Under the pieces are notes generated by a model, which saw only the letters and a list, made by a program, of their open reading frames with translations, was not told where the DNA came from and searched no databases. This document shows positions 36,290-49,902 of a DNA stretch of 64,000 nt, piece after piece; position 1 is the first letter of the stretch, and the number at the start of each line of letters is the position of its first letter. The position numbers and the translations under genes were made by a program. This DNA comes from Homarus americanus (Eukaryota > Arthropoda > Malacostraca > Decapoda > Nephropidae): the NCBI RefSeq assembly GCF_018991925.1, contig NW_024737068.1, positions 12,971,317-13,035,316 of the forward strand, given 5' to 3'.

Positions 36290-36720
36290 GAATTTAGGAA
36301 GCACTAACACTAATCACTGCATTAGGAAGCACTACACTAATCACTATTAGGAAGCACTACACTAGTCACTGTATCACTGTATTAGGAAGCACTTCACTAG
36401 TCATTGTATTAGGAAGCACTACACGTCACTGTATCACTGTATTAGGAAGCACTTCACTAGTCATTGTATTAGGAAGCACTACGCTAATCATTGTATTTGG
36501 AAGCACTACACCAGTGACTGTATCACTGTATTAGGAAACGCTATACTAGTCACTGTATTAGGAACCATTATACTAGTCACTGTATTAGGAAACACTACAC
36601 TTATCACTGTATTAGGAAGCCCTACACTAGTCACTATCACTGTTTTAGGAAACACTAGTCATTGTATTAGGAAGCACTACACTAGTCACTGTATCAAGAA
36701 TCACTATCCTCTCCGCTGTA
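36290..36720. repeat. ~27-bp minisatellite with internal duplications
   Basis: About 14 irregular copies of AGGAAGCACTACACTAGTCA plus CTGTATT, some with an extra CTGTATCA insertion giving a longer higher-order unit. Confidence 0.9.
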
Positions 36721-37425
36721 TAAAGCACTGTATTCAAGGAGATACCCCTCAAGTTCACAACCGTATATGACATTAAACTTACATTATAAGATTAAGCTGC
36801 ATTAGTTAAGGAGGGAACATGACTGCTCTTCATACACCAGGGACATATTAAACACACTGTGGCCTTAAAATTAATCACCATCTTGGAGACAACTTTAAAT
36901 GCATAAATTATCTCTCTTTAATTTTAGACAGTTTTAATTCTCTCTTTAAATTCCAGAGTCTTATATTTCGTGTTACTTAAATTTGAGACAGGTTAATTCT
37001 ATCAACTTCAATTCCAGACATTTTCTGCCACTCTGTGATATTTTTTAGACGTTTTGGGACATTTTGTGAGCATTTTGAAGCACTCAGGACGTCATAAGTA
37101 TCCCGGAGAAATTTGGACCATATCTGGATTCTCTGAAGTCTTTTGAGGTGCTCTGGGGGCATTTTGGAGCATTTGGGAGCGCTTTATAAAATTTTGGAGT
37201 ATATGAAAACAATTTACAATAATTGGAGCATTTGGGAACACTTCTTATGAATCTGGTGCATTGGAAATTCCTGTGGCATTCCGGAGCATTTCAGCTCCAC
37301 GGGTTTCCTCACTCAGTCACTTTAAAGAAGTTGGTCAATTTGAGAAGGCTTGGCGGTACCCGAAAAGGCGTATAAGAATCCGAAGAGGCGTGAAGGGTAC
37401 CCAAGATGCACTATATCCACCAGTC
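36721..37425. other. Unique sequence with a degenerate GAGCATTTGGGA repeat
   Basis: From about 37040 to 37300 phrases such as TTTTGGAGCATTTGGGA recur every 15-25 bases, probably an old minisatellite. No gene. Confidence 0.5.
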
Positions 37426-37685
37426 ACTACAACCCCTTTCCTCACCATCCGTCACTACATATACCAGTCACTATAACAAACTTCCCCACCACCAGTCACT
37501 ATATCCACCAGTCACTATAACCCACTTCCCCACCACCAATCAATATATCCACCAGTCACTATAACCCACTTCCCCACCATCAGTCACTATATCCACCAGA
37601 CACTTTAACCCCCCCCTTTCTTCACCACCAGTCACTATAACCCCACTTCTTCACCACCAGTCACTATATCCACCAACCTCTATAA
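37426..37685. repeat. Minisatellite with CCACCAGTCACTATA core
   Basis: Eight or nine imperfect recurrences of CACCAGTCACTATAACCC, some separated by CACTTCCCCACCA. Confidence 0.88.
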
Positions 37686-37901
37686 TCCCTCCATCATCAT
37701 CCGTCTCTATATCCGCCGGGAGCGTAACATCCGTCTTAAAAATCCACCTCCACTACTTGCTCTCAGCTGGCCATTACAGTGTGGCAGCCCCCGGGTTCAT
37801 CAGCATATATTAAGCCTCACACTTCACCTGTAAGAAACTTAAATTCTCTGGAGGGATAACAAAAGAAAAAAATACTTTTCCTTTCATTGTGTCTCTCAGC
37901 A

Positions 37902-37932
37902 CCCTAACCTAACCTAACCTAACCTAACCTGA
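37902..37932. repeat. Interstitial telomeric repeat (CCTAA)n
   Basis: Six CCTAA units, the complement of TTAGG, in the opposite orientation to the 13.1 and 49.9 kb arrays. Confidence 0.85.
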
Positions 37933-37994
37933 GAAATTCACATGATCACTGTATTTAAGAGACTGAGTTGATGTCACAGAGATCCAGCTAAAGA

Positions 37995-38100
<106 letters not shown>

Positions 38101-38689
38101 GATCTGAGTTTTCCTGCCTACATAAGGATTCATAATTTAGGTTAGGTGAACTCCCTTGAAGATCCAACTAAATCGGAGGAAGTTTTGTTGTCTCCAGGTC
38201 ATCCGTTATAGCCGAGTGTTGCTGTGTTGACACATTGGAACACTAACACAGGTGGCTTGTTTACTTAGCGAGAGAGAGAGAGAGAACGTATTGGGTGACT
38301 CGAGTTATAAGCGACGGATCTGTCAGGGTTCAATGCTAGTTTTCTCTTGTTTGGATTTTTCTCTTTGTAGGAATAACTTAACTCTAACTCCGATACTGAA
38401 CTCAACTCAATAATGAAGTGATTTTGAATTTTTGAGTGACCTTGATTTATAAAACCACTGCAAACTTATTTATATGGTCTTATTTTCGAATGTAGATTTC
38501 TTCAGTTGTACAGTGATATACATGCGAGGTTTTCAGTGACATTTAGTGTGGCGGTGTAAAGAAGTACTGAACCTTCCCTGCACTGTAAGACCAATGAGCC
38601 AACTGCTGTTTTCATTGTTAGGTGGAATCTTATATCAGTATTTTATTTTTCGATTTCCACTGGGATGAGAATACCCGAGAAGTCTTCCT

Positions 38690-38727
38690 TTTCACACACA
38701 CACACACACACACACAATATATATCAT

Positions 38728-38802
<75 letters not shown>

Positions 38803-38838
38803 ACACACACACACATATATATACACACACACACACAC

Positions 38839-38911
<73 letters not shown>

Positions 38912-38912
38912 C
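38690..38912. repeat. Compound (CA)n-(TA)n microsatellite
   Basis: CA, TA (38730-38800), then alternating CA and TA blocks. Confidence 0.97.
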
Positions 38913-40020
38913 TACCTGTTTCCATTACCTAGATCAAAACTCGACTGTGATATGACATACAAAAGAACTCAGTCGTCATCTGAGCTGACACAATCGGGAG
39001 TTCAGACGTCAATACCACACAAAATCAAACTCTCTTTCCATCCTTCAACCACTTCTCGTCTTCAAACCTACCGATAAACTATTATTCTATTACAGGGTGT
39101 CTATAGATTATCTGACCCATTATAAAACTTAATAACCTTAAAAATAGTATAGCTACAACACACTGGCTTTAGTTATACTTGACCAAGAATTTATAAGTTT
39201 TCTTTTTTTATTCGGATTCACAAATGCATTTCTTTCTGTATGGTTTATTTATAATGTATTTAGATTTATTAAAATGTAGAGGGAGTAAAAAAATAATGGA
39301 TACTTTATTTTTGTTATGAACGGTCCAGCCTAAGTGTCTGGGAAATAGGTTTTGTTTATTTACTTTTATGAAGCTGAATTGGAAAAGTTTCGCAGTCCTA
39401 TTGTTGTGATTGTCTCTTTACCGCCAGTGTTATATTTTAAATTTGATGTTTCCTGTTGTTTGATATTATTATCTTGGCTCGCCAGCTTTACTATTTCACC
39501 AGATAGTTTCACCGTTTGTAGTTAGATATTAAACACACCTTTTCCTCATCATCAAGTTTATAATCATTGTCATCATGTTTATCATTGTTGTTGTTGCTAT
39601 TATTATTATTATTAGTAGTAGTAGTAGTAGTAGTAGTAGTGGCGGTGTCGGAGGCGGCGAGACATATGTATGTTTGTGTGTACTGTATATTACAAATTCC
39701 TGACGTATTTCTAATCAGGCCGACGATCAAAGTCCTTTCAAACGTGTATCAGTTCCCTGACGCCCCGGAGTGTGTATGTTGTTATTGCTGCCCGTGTTTA
39801 GTTTCCCAGAACCATCATCCAGCGTCCCTCGAGCACCGTGATGAAGTGCATCTCTCCTGGAAATCCTCTCACTTGCCTGTTCCATGACCTGCCTGGATAG
39901 CACTAAATGTCAAGCCAGGGGCCGGATTCTCTTGAGTTGTATGTTGTTGTTAGTGTTTAACTGGGCATTGGGGAACACACATCAAGTTATAAAGGAGTTT
40001 TAATATAGGTATTTGGTGCA
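38913..40020. other. Mostly unique sequence
   Basis: Contains ATT/AGT triplets at 39595-39642. The following frame to 39887 reads ...LPVP and has no recognised domain. Confidence 0.5.
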
Positions 40021-40024
40021 GTTG

Positions 40025-40289
40025 TTTGTGTTGCCGCTTCAGGGACCACTTCATAGTTCAAAGGCGGCACGACGCTGCTTTTCTGGAACCTATAAGTCAA
40101 GAAAGGGTTGAGGGTGTGTCATTAAGCTCAAAACATATTGGTATGAGTGATATCTTTTAGCCCATAGACACACTTTAAATTCCCTCCTCTTTGCGCCCTG
40201 ACATACAAACCTACACACGGGCTCTAAACAAGACAGCATCGTGCCACCTTTGAACTCCTGAAATGATCCCTGAAGTGAACCAACACAAG
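40025..40289. repeat. Foldback element (imperfect ~58-bp inverted repeat)
   Basis: The left arm 40025-40080 (CTTCAGGGACCACTTCATAG ... AAAGGCGGCACGACGCTG) pairs with 40231-40289, whose reverse complement has CTTCAGGGATCATTTCAGGA and AAAGGTGGCACGATGCTG. The loop is about 150 bases. Differences are mainly transitions, as expected for a decayed small inverted-repeat element or MITE. Confidence 0.65.
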
Positions 40290-40958
40290 CGTCCTCACAG
40301 CTCCGGTTAGACGAAAAACTTATCGTGCGAACCTTTGAGATGCAACAGGAACGTGATAAGGGCTCTCCTGGGACCTGCCAACTCTGCTGCTACAACAACT
40401 ATATCCTGCTAGACTTTGTGTATCATGTGCATCACGTCCACCTCATAAGTAACCTCACTTATTAAATGTGGATATAAACTCTGACTAAGAAAACATAAGA
40501 TTCGTCAAGGGAAGACTTAAGTTACACGCCGACCACTTGAGTTATTTCCACAAAGTCCGCTGCTAAATGTTGCCAATTTTCAAGCACTAAACTTAATGTT
40601 GACTTGAAAAACTCAAAGGGATAGCGAGAGGCGAGATACGTCTATGAACTGGACTGAAGTATTTCCACCAGAGAACTATTTTATGGAGTTGAGAAATAGT
40701 GAACATTGCGACTTTAATAGATAAAGCCTTTAATAATATACCAATGGAAATTATTATAAGATAGAACATCATGATAGACGGGTATTGGGAGATGCATGAT
40801 AAGTATAAGATAATGAGAAGATATTTGTTTTGTTGGTACAGTATTTGTTTCTCGTGGAGGGTAAATATTTTTCATTTTATTTGAGTTAATGTTTTGTACG
40901 TGGAGATCAATCGTTGTATCAACCTACCAGATGATATCCCACCGTGTGTTGATACTGA

Positions 40959-40960
<2 letters not shown>
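40290..40960. other. Unique sequence
   Basis: No gene seen. Confidence 0.5.
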
Positions 40961-40999
<39 letters not shown>

Positions 41000-41005
41000 A
41001 CACTG

Positions 41006-41040
<35 letters not shown>

Positions 41041-41084
41041 CACACACACACACACACACACACTGCCACACACACACACACACA

Positions 41085-41118
<34 letters not shown>

Positions 41119-41242
41119 CACACACACACTGCCACACACACACTGCACCACACACACACACTACCACACACACACACTGCCACACACACACACACACTCA
41201 CACACACACACACCACACACACCACCACACACACACACACTG

Positions 41243-41281
<39 letters not shown>

Positions 41282-41541
41282 ACACACACACACACACTCC
41301 CACACACACACTGCACACACACACACTGCCACACACACACACTGCCACACACACACACACACCACACACACCACACACACACACACTCACACACACACAC
41401 ACACACACACACTGCCACACACACACACACTACACACACCACACACACACACACACACACTACCACACACACACTGCCCACACACACACACACACACACA
41501 CCCACACACACTGCCACACACACACACAGACACACACACAC
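40961..41541. repeat. Long (CA)n array interrupted by CTGCCACA
   Basis: Almost 600 bases of CA with semi-regular CTGCCACACA and CACCACAC interruptions, so a higher-order minisatellite has formed within the microsatellite. Long His/Thr (plus) and Cys/Val (minus) frames are artefacts. Confidence 0.97.
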
Positions 41542-41715
41542 TTCCTCCCTCACCTGTACAAAACTTATCAACCCAAATACAAATTGTGTCATCCCTTAAG
41601 GACACATAAGTTTAGAACGGTTTTGGTTAAGTAAAAATACCAACCAATTTATATGAATTTATATTATATTGAATCAAACTTTAATTTATATATAGTATTA
41701 TCGAAAAAGAATGCT

Positions 41716-41719
<4 letters not shown>

Positions 41720-41786
<67 letters not shown>

Positions 41787-41990
41787 ATGCTTCAATATAC
41801 ATGTATGTATGTATCTAATAACATGTATGTATGTGTATGTATGTATGTGTATGTATGTATGTATGTATGTAATGTATGTAGCCTTGTGTATGTGTGTATG
41901 TATGTATACATATATGTATGTATGTATGTATGTGTGTGTATGTATGTATGTATGTATGTATGTATGTATGTATGTATGTATGTATGTATG

Positions 41991-42083
<93 letters not shown>
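41720..42083. repeat. (TA)n-(TATG)n-(TA)n compound array
   Basis: TA (41720-41776), TATG (41777-41995) and TA (41996-42083). Can form cruciforms; long Tyr/Ile and Met/Tyr/Val/Cys frames are artefacts. Confidence 0.97.
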
Positions 42084-42085
<2 letters not shown>

Positions 42086-42474
42086 TTCTATCACTAACAT
42101 AGATAGAATAGTGTAGAAATAATGTCTCTGTGTTCAATTTAGTTATTAATTCTCTCTGTCAGCAAGTTAGATGGAGTTTCCACTTTTACATATTCATCTC
42201 GACAGAGTTCTCTCCCTGTTGTAAAATCTTTGGCTTTTTATTTCATTTGATAATGTTGTAGTTAATGTGTTAGCTTAGGCAAATTAATCATAGGTAATTT
42301 TTTAGAGACTAACAGAATAACTTAGAGCGAAATTTATAAACTTTTTATAGACTTTCGGTGTTGAGTAAAGAATAGAAAGAAAAAATCAAATAACACGAAA
42401 ACTTATTATTAATGTTTTATAATATTACCAAAAGGTCTACGGTTATTTCCACCCATTCATCACTTATTCCTCAC

Positions 42475-42620
42475 GCCATTCTCTTTACTGACTCCTGACC
42501 TCTCAACTGATCCCTGACTTTTTTATTGACCCCTGACTCTCTTACTGACCCCTGACTATTTTTATTGACCACTGGCGTTTTTATTGACCCTTGGCCTTTT
42601 TACTGAGCCCTAGCCTTTGA
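42475..42620. repeat. Degenerate ~24-bp repeat, TTTATTGACCCCTGAC
   Basis: Six or seven diverged copies. Confidence 0.75.
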
Positions 42621-42772
42621 ATTTTATTATTAAAATTTCCAGGATATTCTTTTGCCTCAGATATTCATTCATCAAGGAAAGTAGGTACTGAATGCACTAT
42701 GCCAGTTAAGTATACTGGATAGAAGGAGATTCTTCATTAAACATTCACGTAAAAAGTTTGAAATGAAATAAA

Positions 42773-43815
<1,043 letters not shown>

Positions 43816-44050
43816 TAATAAGATTGAGTAAGTGTGAGGGAGAGAGGGAGGGAAAGAGTGAATGAATGAGTGAGGGTGAGGGAGAGAGGGAGGGAAAGAG
43901 TGAATGAATGAGTGAGGGTGAGGGAGAGAGGGAGGGAAAGAGTGAGTAAGTAAGTGTAAGAGAAGTGAAGGGGGAGGAGAAGGGAGTGAGTAAGTGAATG
44001 TGTGGAAGAGAGTGAGTGAATGCGTGAGAAGAGAGAGAGAGAGAAGCACA
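43816..44050. repeat. Purine minisatellite, ~45-bp unit
   Basis: GAGGGAGAGAGGGAGGGAAA followed by GAGTGAATGAATGAGTGAG, three clear copies. Confidence 0.88.
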
Positions 44051-44261
44051 AACATTTGAGAGTTAAAATATTGAGAGAGGTAGTCGTGTTAAAGTGAGAG
44101 AGATAAATTGAGTTAAGAGTACAAGAGAAAAAAAAGTTGAGAGGAAAAATGGAGATAAAGAAAGAGAACGAGACAGACATAAACAATGAGAGTGAGATGG
44201 AAATGGACCCTGGCCTTGTACACAATAGTGCATCCTAGTCCATTAGATCCTCAAACCCCCA

Positions 44262-44279
44262 CCACGCACACACACACAC

Positions 44280-44347
<68 letters not shown>

Positions 44348-44690
44348 CCATACCTCACACCATCAACCGCACCCTCAACCACACTTACACCCATCAACCG
44401 CACCCTCAACCACACTTACACCCCATTAACCGCACCCTCAAACCACACCTACACCCCACCCTCAAACCACACCCACACCCCACCAACCGCACCCTAAAAC
44501 CACACCCACACCCCACCAACCGCACCCTCACCCACAACCTCAGCTCACACCGCCACCAATAACCCCCACCCTGCATCCCTACACCCTCACGCCACACCCA
44601 CACCCCCACCATCATCCCTCACGGTCAACTCCCACCCTCACCAATTCCCACACCCTTACCACCCCCACCACAACCCGTTGCCTCTCCTTC
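44262..44690. repeat. (CA)n and CACCC-rich minisatellite
   Basis: A CA array to about 44346 grades into irregular ACCGCACCCTCAACCACAC units. Confidence 0.93.
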
Positions 44691-44799
44691 CCTATACCAT
44701 TAGTTATCTGTTTTTCCGTACATGTTATCTTAAGTGATTTTTCATTGTTATTATAAAAGAAATGTATATAAGGGGATAACTGCTGAAAATAATGTATGT

Positions 44800-45135
44800 G
44801 AATGAGGGGGGGTGGGATGTATGGGGAGGGGGAGGGATGTATGGGGAGGGGGAGGGATGTATGGGGAGGGGGAGGGATGTATGGGGAGGGGGGGGAGGGA
44901 TGTGGGAGGGGAGGGATGCATGGGAGTGAGGGGGAGGGAGGGAGTGGTGGGGTGAGAGGAGGGAGGTGTGGGGTGAGGGAAGGAGGTGCGTGGGGAAGGA
45001 GGGGAAGGAAGGTGGGGTGGGAGGAGGAAGAGGAGGGAGGGATGCGTGGGAGTGAGGGAGAGGGAGGGATGCATGGGAGTGAGGGGGAGGGAGGGAGGGA
45101 TGCGTGGGAGTGAGGAAGAGGGAGGGATGCGTTGG
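44800..45135. repeat. G-rich 20-bp minisatellite
   Basis: GGGATGTATGGGGAGGGGGA in tandem, then GGATGCGTGGGAGTGAGGG variants. Possible G-quadruplex forming sequence on the plus strand. Confidence 0.92.
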
Positions 45136-45399
45136 AGTGTATGGCTGTGAGAGTTTAAAAAAAGGACTTTGTGGAGGGGGAGGAGAGAGAGATAACTAAG
45201 ACGAAAATAGAGGAATGGGGAAATGACTAAATGGAAGAGGAGATATGAGGTGTATGAAAGGTGTAGCAGGGAAAAAATGGTTTATGGAAGAGGGAAGAAA
45301 AGGGTGTATGGGAGAGGGAAACGGTACATAAGAGGTTGGGAAAAGGTATATGGATGTGTAACAGTAAAGAAATGTGTTTGTTGTGTAGGAGAGGAATGA

Positions 45400-46140
45400 G
45401 TGAGTGTTCAGTCGCAAGTCAACGTCATCTCTCGCACCATTCTGGGGTCAAGAACAAGTAAGCAACGTAAATTAATCAACGCCACCAGACAGGAAGACAC
45501 ATGTAAGCTGAAGACTTTCATTCTAGCGCGCGCTGTAAATAAAAATTATGGGGTGCGTTCAAGCGAGGAACCTGTCACTGCCTTGAACGTACCTGCCTCA
45601 CCAGTGCGTAAACCTCATCCTCTGGTCGAGTTCTCCAGCGTTATGGAATGTTTTCCATTTTACGCTCGGAATGTTTTAATGGCCCTCAGCTCTGTCTTCA
45701 AAACTGTCGACCCACGTGGAAGGACAGGAGATAGTACACAATCATCCCCTAGGCCACCCGCACCTCCCTACCAAATTTCAACTCTGATGTTCAAAGCTGT
45801 GGAAATGTTCGAGGAACATACAAACACACAGAGTATGTTAAATATACGTAGAGAGAAAACAATAAATTATCAGGATTTAAACGAAAAACTGTCAAGCTTT
45901 TTTTTTCATATTGTCCAAAATTTTCTCTCTTCCTTTCATCTCATGTCCAGAACCCAGAATGTGAGTTTGTTATTCGATAGTGGCATTTACATATATTATA
46001 GAAGTATGAGGCGAATGGCGGTAAGTGAGAGAAATTGTGCGCATGTGTGTATGTGTACTCGTATTTCCGGTCACCATCCATTAGTGGGGAAAAGAAGCGC
46101 CTTAAAAAAAAATCATGATTTACTTCCCAGGAATTCCTAG
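45400..46140 (+). other. Longest non-repetitive open frame, unidentified
   Basis: Open for 247 codons including the stop, but its first ATG is at about codon 83 (45640s), and the frame opens at GTG after an in-frame TGA. The middle third (SSEEPVTALNVPASPVRKPH, then CFPFYARNVLMALSSVF) has mixed, protein-like composition, while the C-terminal third is AT-rich. No domain, splice signals or start context support it. The phrase CCTACCAAATTTCAACTCTG near 45768 resembles degenerate phrases at 9390-9440 and 33750-33800, so mobile-element origin is possible. Confidence 0.2.
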
Positions 46141-46451
46141 TTTTTTTACCCCAAATTTTGCCTCGGGGAAAAAAGTACAAACCTGACATGAAACTCAAAT
46201 TCCCGTGTTAGATAATTATCGAGTCCACTATCTCACGGGCAAAAGTTTACTGTTTACAAAGATGACGACCCGCTACGTTGAATGGTTCCCTAATTGTTGC
46301 TAAGTAAAGTCATCCATCTTCAGGTCTCAGGTGCCCGCAGGTCTACACGCTCCGCCCATTCTTCAGGATTTGCCGAGACACGGGTGATCCCCACTGACCT
46401 ATTACTGCTTCTGTGTGCGTGTTTGGCGCCGTCTTGTGGTGGTTAGTTGTG

Positions 46452-46456
<5 letters not shown>

Positions 46457-46518
<62 letters not shown>
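46457..46518. repeat. (GT)n microsatellite
   Basis: Pure GT array. Confidence 0.97.
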
Positions 46519-46519
<1 letters not shown>

Positions 46520-47279
46520 AAGTAAGTAAGTACGTAAATGCTAATCTCGACAGTTGGGAAGTGAAAGCGGTCGAGTGCAGTATAATCACTGTTATATTCT
46601 TCAGTGGTAAATTTATGAGCCTTCAATTACAGTATCCCAAACAACTATTTTTTTTCTAATTTATTCATATTTACATACATATACATACACAAAATTATAC
46701 ATATTACACATACAAAGAACACATGTATATATTTGCTTGTATCTGGAACATTGGGGAAGCAGTAAGTAAAGGAGGTGTATTAATCATGGCCACGTCACAG
46801 CTGTTCGAGTATTTTGGTAATTAACTCTGTTGCTACGTCGAGAGACTGAGAAATTAAAACGTGTTGATTTAGGTGAGAAAAATACGAAACGTGACAGAAT
46901 ATACAAGGCCGTTCTCTTATAGTAGGCTTTATATATCACTATGTATATTATTATCGCACAATTATTCCCTGTTACTGGAAGGAAAACAAATCGAAAATAT
47001 TTTCGTTTCGAAACAACAAAATCAAAACATTTTAATGCGTGTTGTGATGTCCATGATCGTACATTATATAAAAGTTGTCGTTTTACTTTATTTTGTAAAC
47101 AGATATTGTTGGACAGACAGAAAAGAAAATAATCATAAATTCATTTTGAAATTTGTAATAACTTGTTAATGACATATTAATGTTGATTTTTATGTAAAAA
47201 TTCACTAATTTGACATGTTTGTGTAAATGTATAAATGAATGATTAATGCAGGACGAATATTTTTTGCGTGCTGAAGTGA
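46519..47279. other. Unique AT-rich sequence
   Basis: No gene seen. Confidence 0.5.
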
Positions 47280-47600
47280 CGTTATTGAGGGAATTTATGC
47301 ACCATGAGAAAGAGGATTGAATACGTCATGAAAGGGATTTAATGTGTTATTGGGGATTAATGCGTCATCGAGTTGATTACGAAGGAGATTTAATATAATA
47401 CTGAGAATAATTAATACGCCATTGCAGGGAATTTTATAAAGGGATTTAATGTGTCACATCATGGGGATTTCATAAAGGGATTTAATGTGTCACAACAAAG
47501 GATTTCATAAAGGGATTTAATGTGTCACAGCAGGGGATTTCAAGAGGAGATTTAATACGTCACTGAGAGAAAATTTTTCGAGCGTCACGGAGGGGATTTG
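47280..47600. repeat. ~30-bp minisatellite, GGGATTTCATAAAGGGATTT core
   Basis: Three good copies of GGGATTTAATGTGTCAC with GATTTCATAAA, flanked by older diverged copies. Confidence 0.85.
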
Positions 47601-47704
47601 GGCGGCGTGTGAAAGAAAGGGATATTGAGGAAGGCGTAACAAAAGCGGATTATAGAGGATTTATGGTCTTAGTATATATTATGCAGAGTAGTAACCACCT
47701 GCCT

Positions 47705-47845
47705 CAGTCTAGGGGGTGGGGTGAGGTGGGGGTGGAGCGGGGTGGTGTTGGGTGGGGTGGTGTAGGTGGGGCGGGGTGGTGTTGGGTGGGGTGGGGTAGG
47801 TGGGGGGTGGTGTGGGGTGGGTTGAGGGGTGAGGGGGGGTCTATA
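47705..47845. repeat. G-rich repeat (GGTGGGGTGG)n
   Basis: Irregular GGTGGGGTAGGTGGGG units. Confidence 0.85.
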
Positions 47846-47937
47846 AAAGATAATGCCCCAAATGTTGATATTAATAACAAAGAATATATGGATAACAAAA
47901 CAGATATATGTCAGATAAATCAATAACTTGGGGCATA

Positions 47938-48140
47938 ATAGACAGGTGTAGGCAGGTGTAAACAGGTGAGACTGGAGCAGGTAGAGGTAAACAAGTGAGA
48001 CAGGTGTAGGTAAGTGTAGGTAGGTGTAAACAATTGAGACAGGTGTAAACAAGTGAGACAGGTCTCGGTAGGTGTAAACAAATGAAACAGGTGTAGGTAA
48101 GTGTAGACAGGTGTAAACAAGTGAGACAGGTATAGATAGG
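47938..48140. repeat. Degenerate ACAGGTGTAGGTAAGTGTAG repeat
   Basis: GTGTAAACAAGTGAGACAGG recurs about five times with CAGGTGTAGGTAAGTG spacers. These resemble donor-site consensus (GTAAGT) by chance. Confidence 0.8.
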
Positions 48141-48184
48141 TGAGCTACACATGCCAGGAACTAAGGACATAATGGAGACAATTT

Positions 48185-48415
48185 ACACCCCACTATCAAG
48201 ACACTTACAAAAACAAACCACAACTACCAAGATACATACGGTGACAAACAACTACTATCAAAACGCTTACATTGACAAACAACAACTTCCAAGACACTTA
48301 CAATGACAAACAACAACTTCCAAGACACTTACAATGACAAACAACAACTACCAAGACACTTATAATGGCAACCAACCACCACTAACACACTTACATTGAG
48401 AAACAAACTTTAACA
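48185..48415. repeat. ~37-bp minisatellite
   Basis: Six copies containing CCAAGACACTTACAATGACA. Confidence 0.88.
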
Positions 48416-49635
48416 TGTCGCCTCATATACAGTACAGTATATGGAAGTTAAAAGGTGAATTCATAGCGAGTGGCGGTGCACAGTTTGTCGCATCATAAAT
48501 TACAAGTAAATGTTCCCCTGCAGCTGACTAGTTATCGCGAGTGTGTAAGATGATGAATTGTATCATGAAATGCGTGGATCAACTTTCTCAGTTCAATGTT
48601 GTAAGTTTAACTTTAGTGACAACGAGTGTAAATCATTCTCAGGTTACGAAATATTATTATGCTTGAAATATATCTTGAATTACTGATATTATATGTAAGT
48701 TTATCTAGGAGTTTTCGTTTTAAATTACGTATATTATTGAATAGAATAATAATGTTTCCAAAAGGTGTTTACTCGCTCGCCCGCGTTTTCTGTTTGGAAG
48801 ATTATAGATAACTGATTAAATCTCGCCAGCCATTCAAGGATGTTCGTCTGTGTTGATAGTCTTGAAGGGAACGTCTTCTGGCTCATAGTATATTTTCTTG
48901 TTATATCTGTTTTATTTTTTAATTGCCATCTTTGTTATAATCATCTGCGTCAGAAACATTGGTGTTATATACTGTAAGTAAATGTTCAGCTCAAGCAGTG
49001 GTTGTCATCTAAGAAATATACCAAGTAATACTAAAGTACGTATTTCTTTACATATAACTCAAACTCGGGAATAAAAAGTCGTGGTTATATAATACTTGAG
49101 TTAAAAAAAAACGAAAATTTGTAATAATTCTTCATTTACATTTTCTTTACTCTAGGGTGAAACGGTTGACTGAAATCCAATAAATTAGCAGATAACAGAA
49201 CACTGGTTGAATTTAATAGTTCATTAGATTCCATTATACCGCATTTGTAGTGAGAGGTAATAACAAGGGTGAATAACAAGGGAACGAGACTGTAGGGAAT
49301 AACGAAACGAAAGTGAACGAAACAGCGAGGAAACTAAATCAAAATAAATGATTCCTACAACATGAAATCGAATGATGAATTGTTAAGAGGGGAGAACACA
49401 AAGGAGGAGAGAATGGGAACGTTGATGACACACTGGTGATAGAAAATACGATGAATGAGGGAGAGAGAAAGACGATGGATGAGGGAGAAAGAAAGACGAT
49501 GATTGTGAGAGAGAAAGACGATAATGGAGAGAACGTAGCAATAGGGGTTTGTTCATAATGTATCGGAAGGGAATAGTAAAATTTTTAGATGAACTGAGAA
49601 AGAACTTTGATAAGGAAGTCGTATAATGATTAATA
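48416..49635. other. Unique AT-rich sequence
   Basis: No supported gene; a few GAGGGAGAAAGAAAGACGATG repeats at 49450-49520. Confidence 0.5.
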
Positions 49636-49640
<5 letters not shown>

Positions 49641-49687
<47 letters not shown>

Positions 49688-49743
49688 CACAAGTAGATAG
49701 AAACATACACGAATAGAGACACGGACAGACAGACAGACAAAAC

Positions 49744-49780
<37 letters not shown>
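49641..49780. repeat. (GA)n and (ATAG)n microsatellites
   Basis: GA at 49641-49684, a CAGA run at 49725-49738 and ATAG at 49745-49780. Confidence 0.95.
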
Positions 49781-49902
49781 TATACTAATATACATTCATA
49801 CCAACAAACTAACCAATCCCTCGTCACTGATAAATATAATACCTGTTGTAACAAATCAAATCATTCACTCTCTGTATACCTTCCTTATATCATTCACTCT
49901 CT

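Noticed and set aside
40889..41634. Frames of over 230 codons, His/Thr on plus and Cys/Val on minus
   Set aside because: Translations of a (CA)n array in several frames at once.
41720..42083. CRISPR-like regular repeats
   Set aside because: Contiguous microsatellite without unique spacers, in a eukaryotic context.
47938..48140. Cluster of splice-donor-like GTAAGT sites
   Set aside because: They recur because they are part of a degenerate tandem repeat.
48520..48550. 21-nt microexon candidate between CCCCTGCAG and GTAAGATG
   Set aside because: Phase fits, but so short an exon with only splice consensus is expected by chance in 64 kb.
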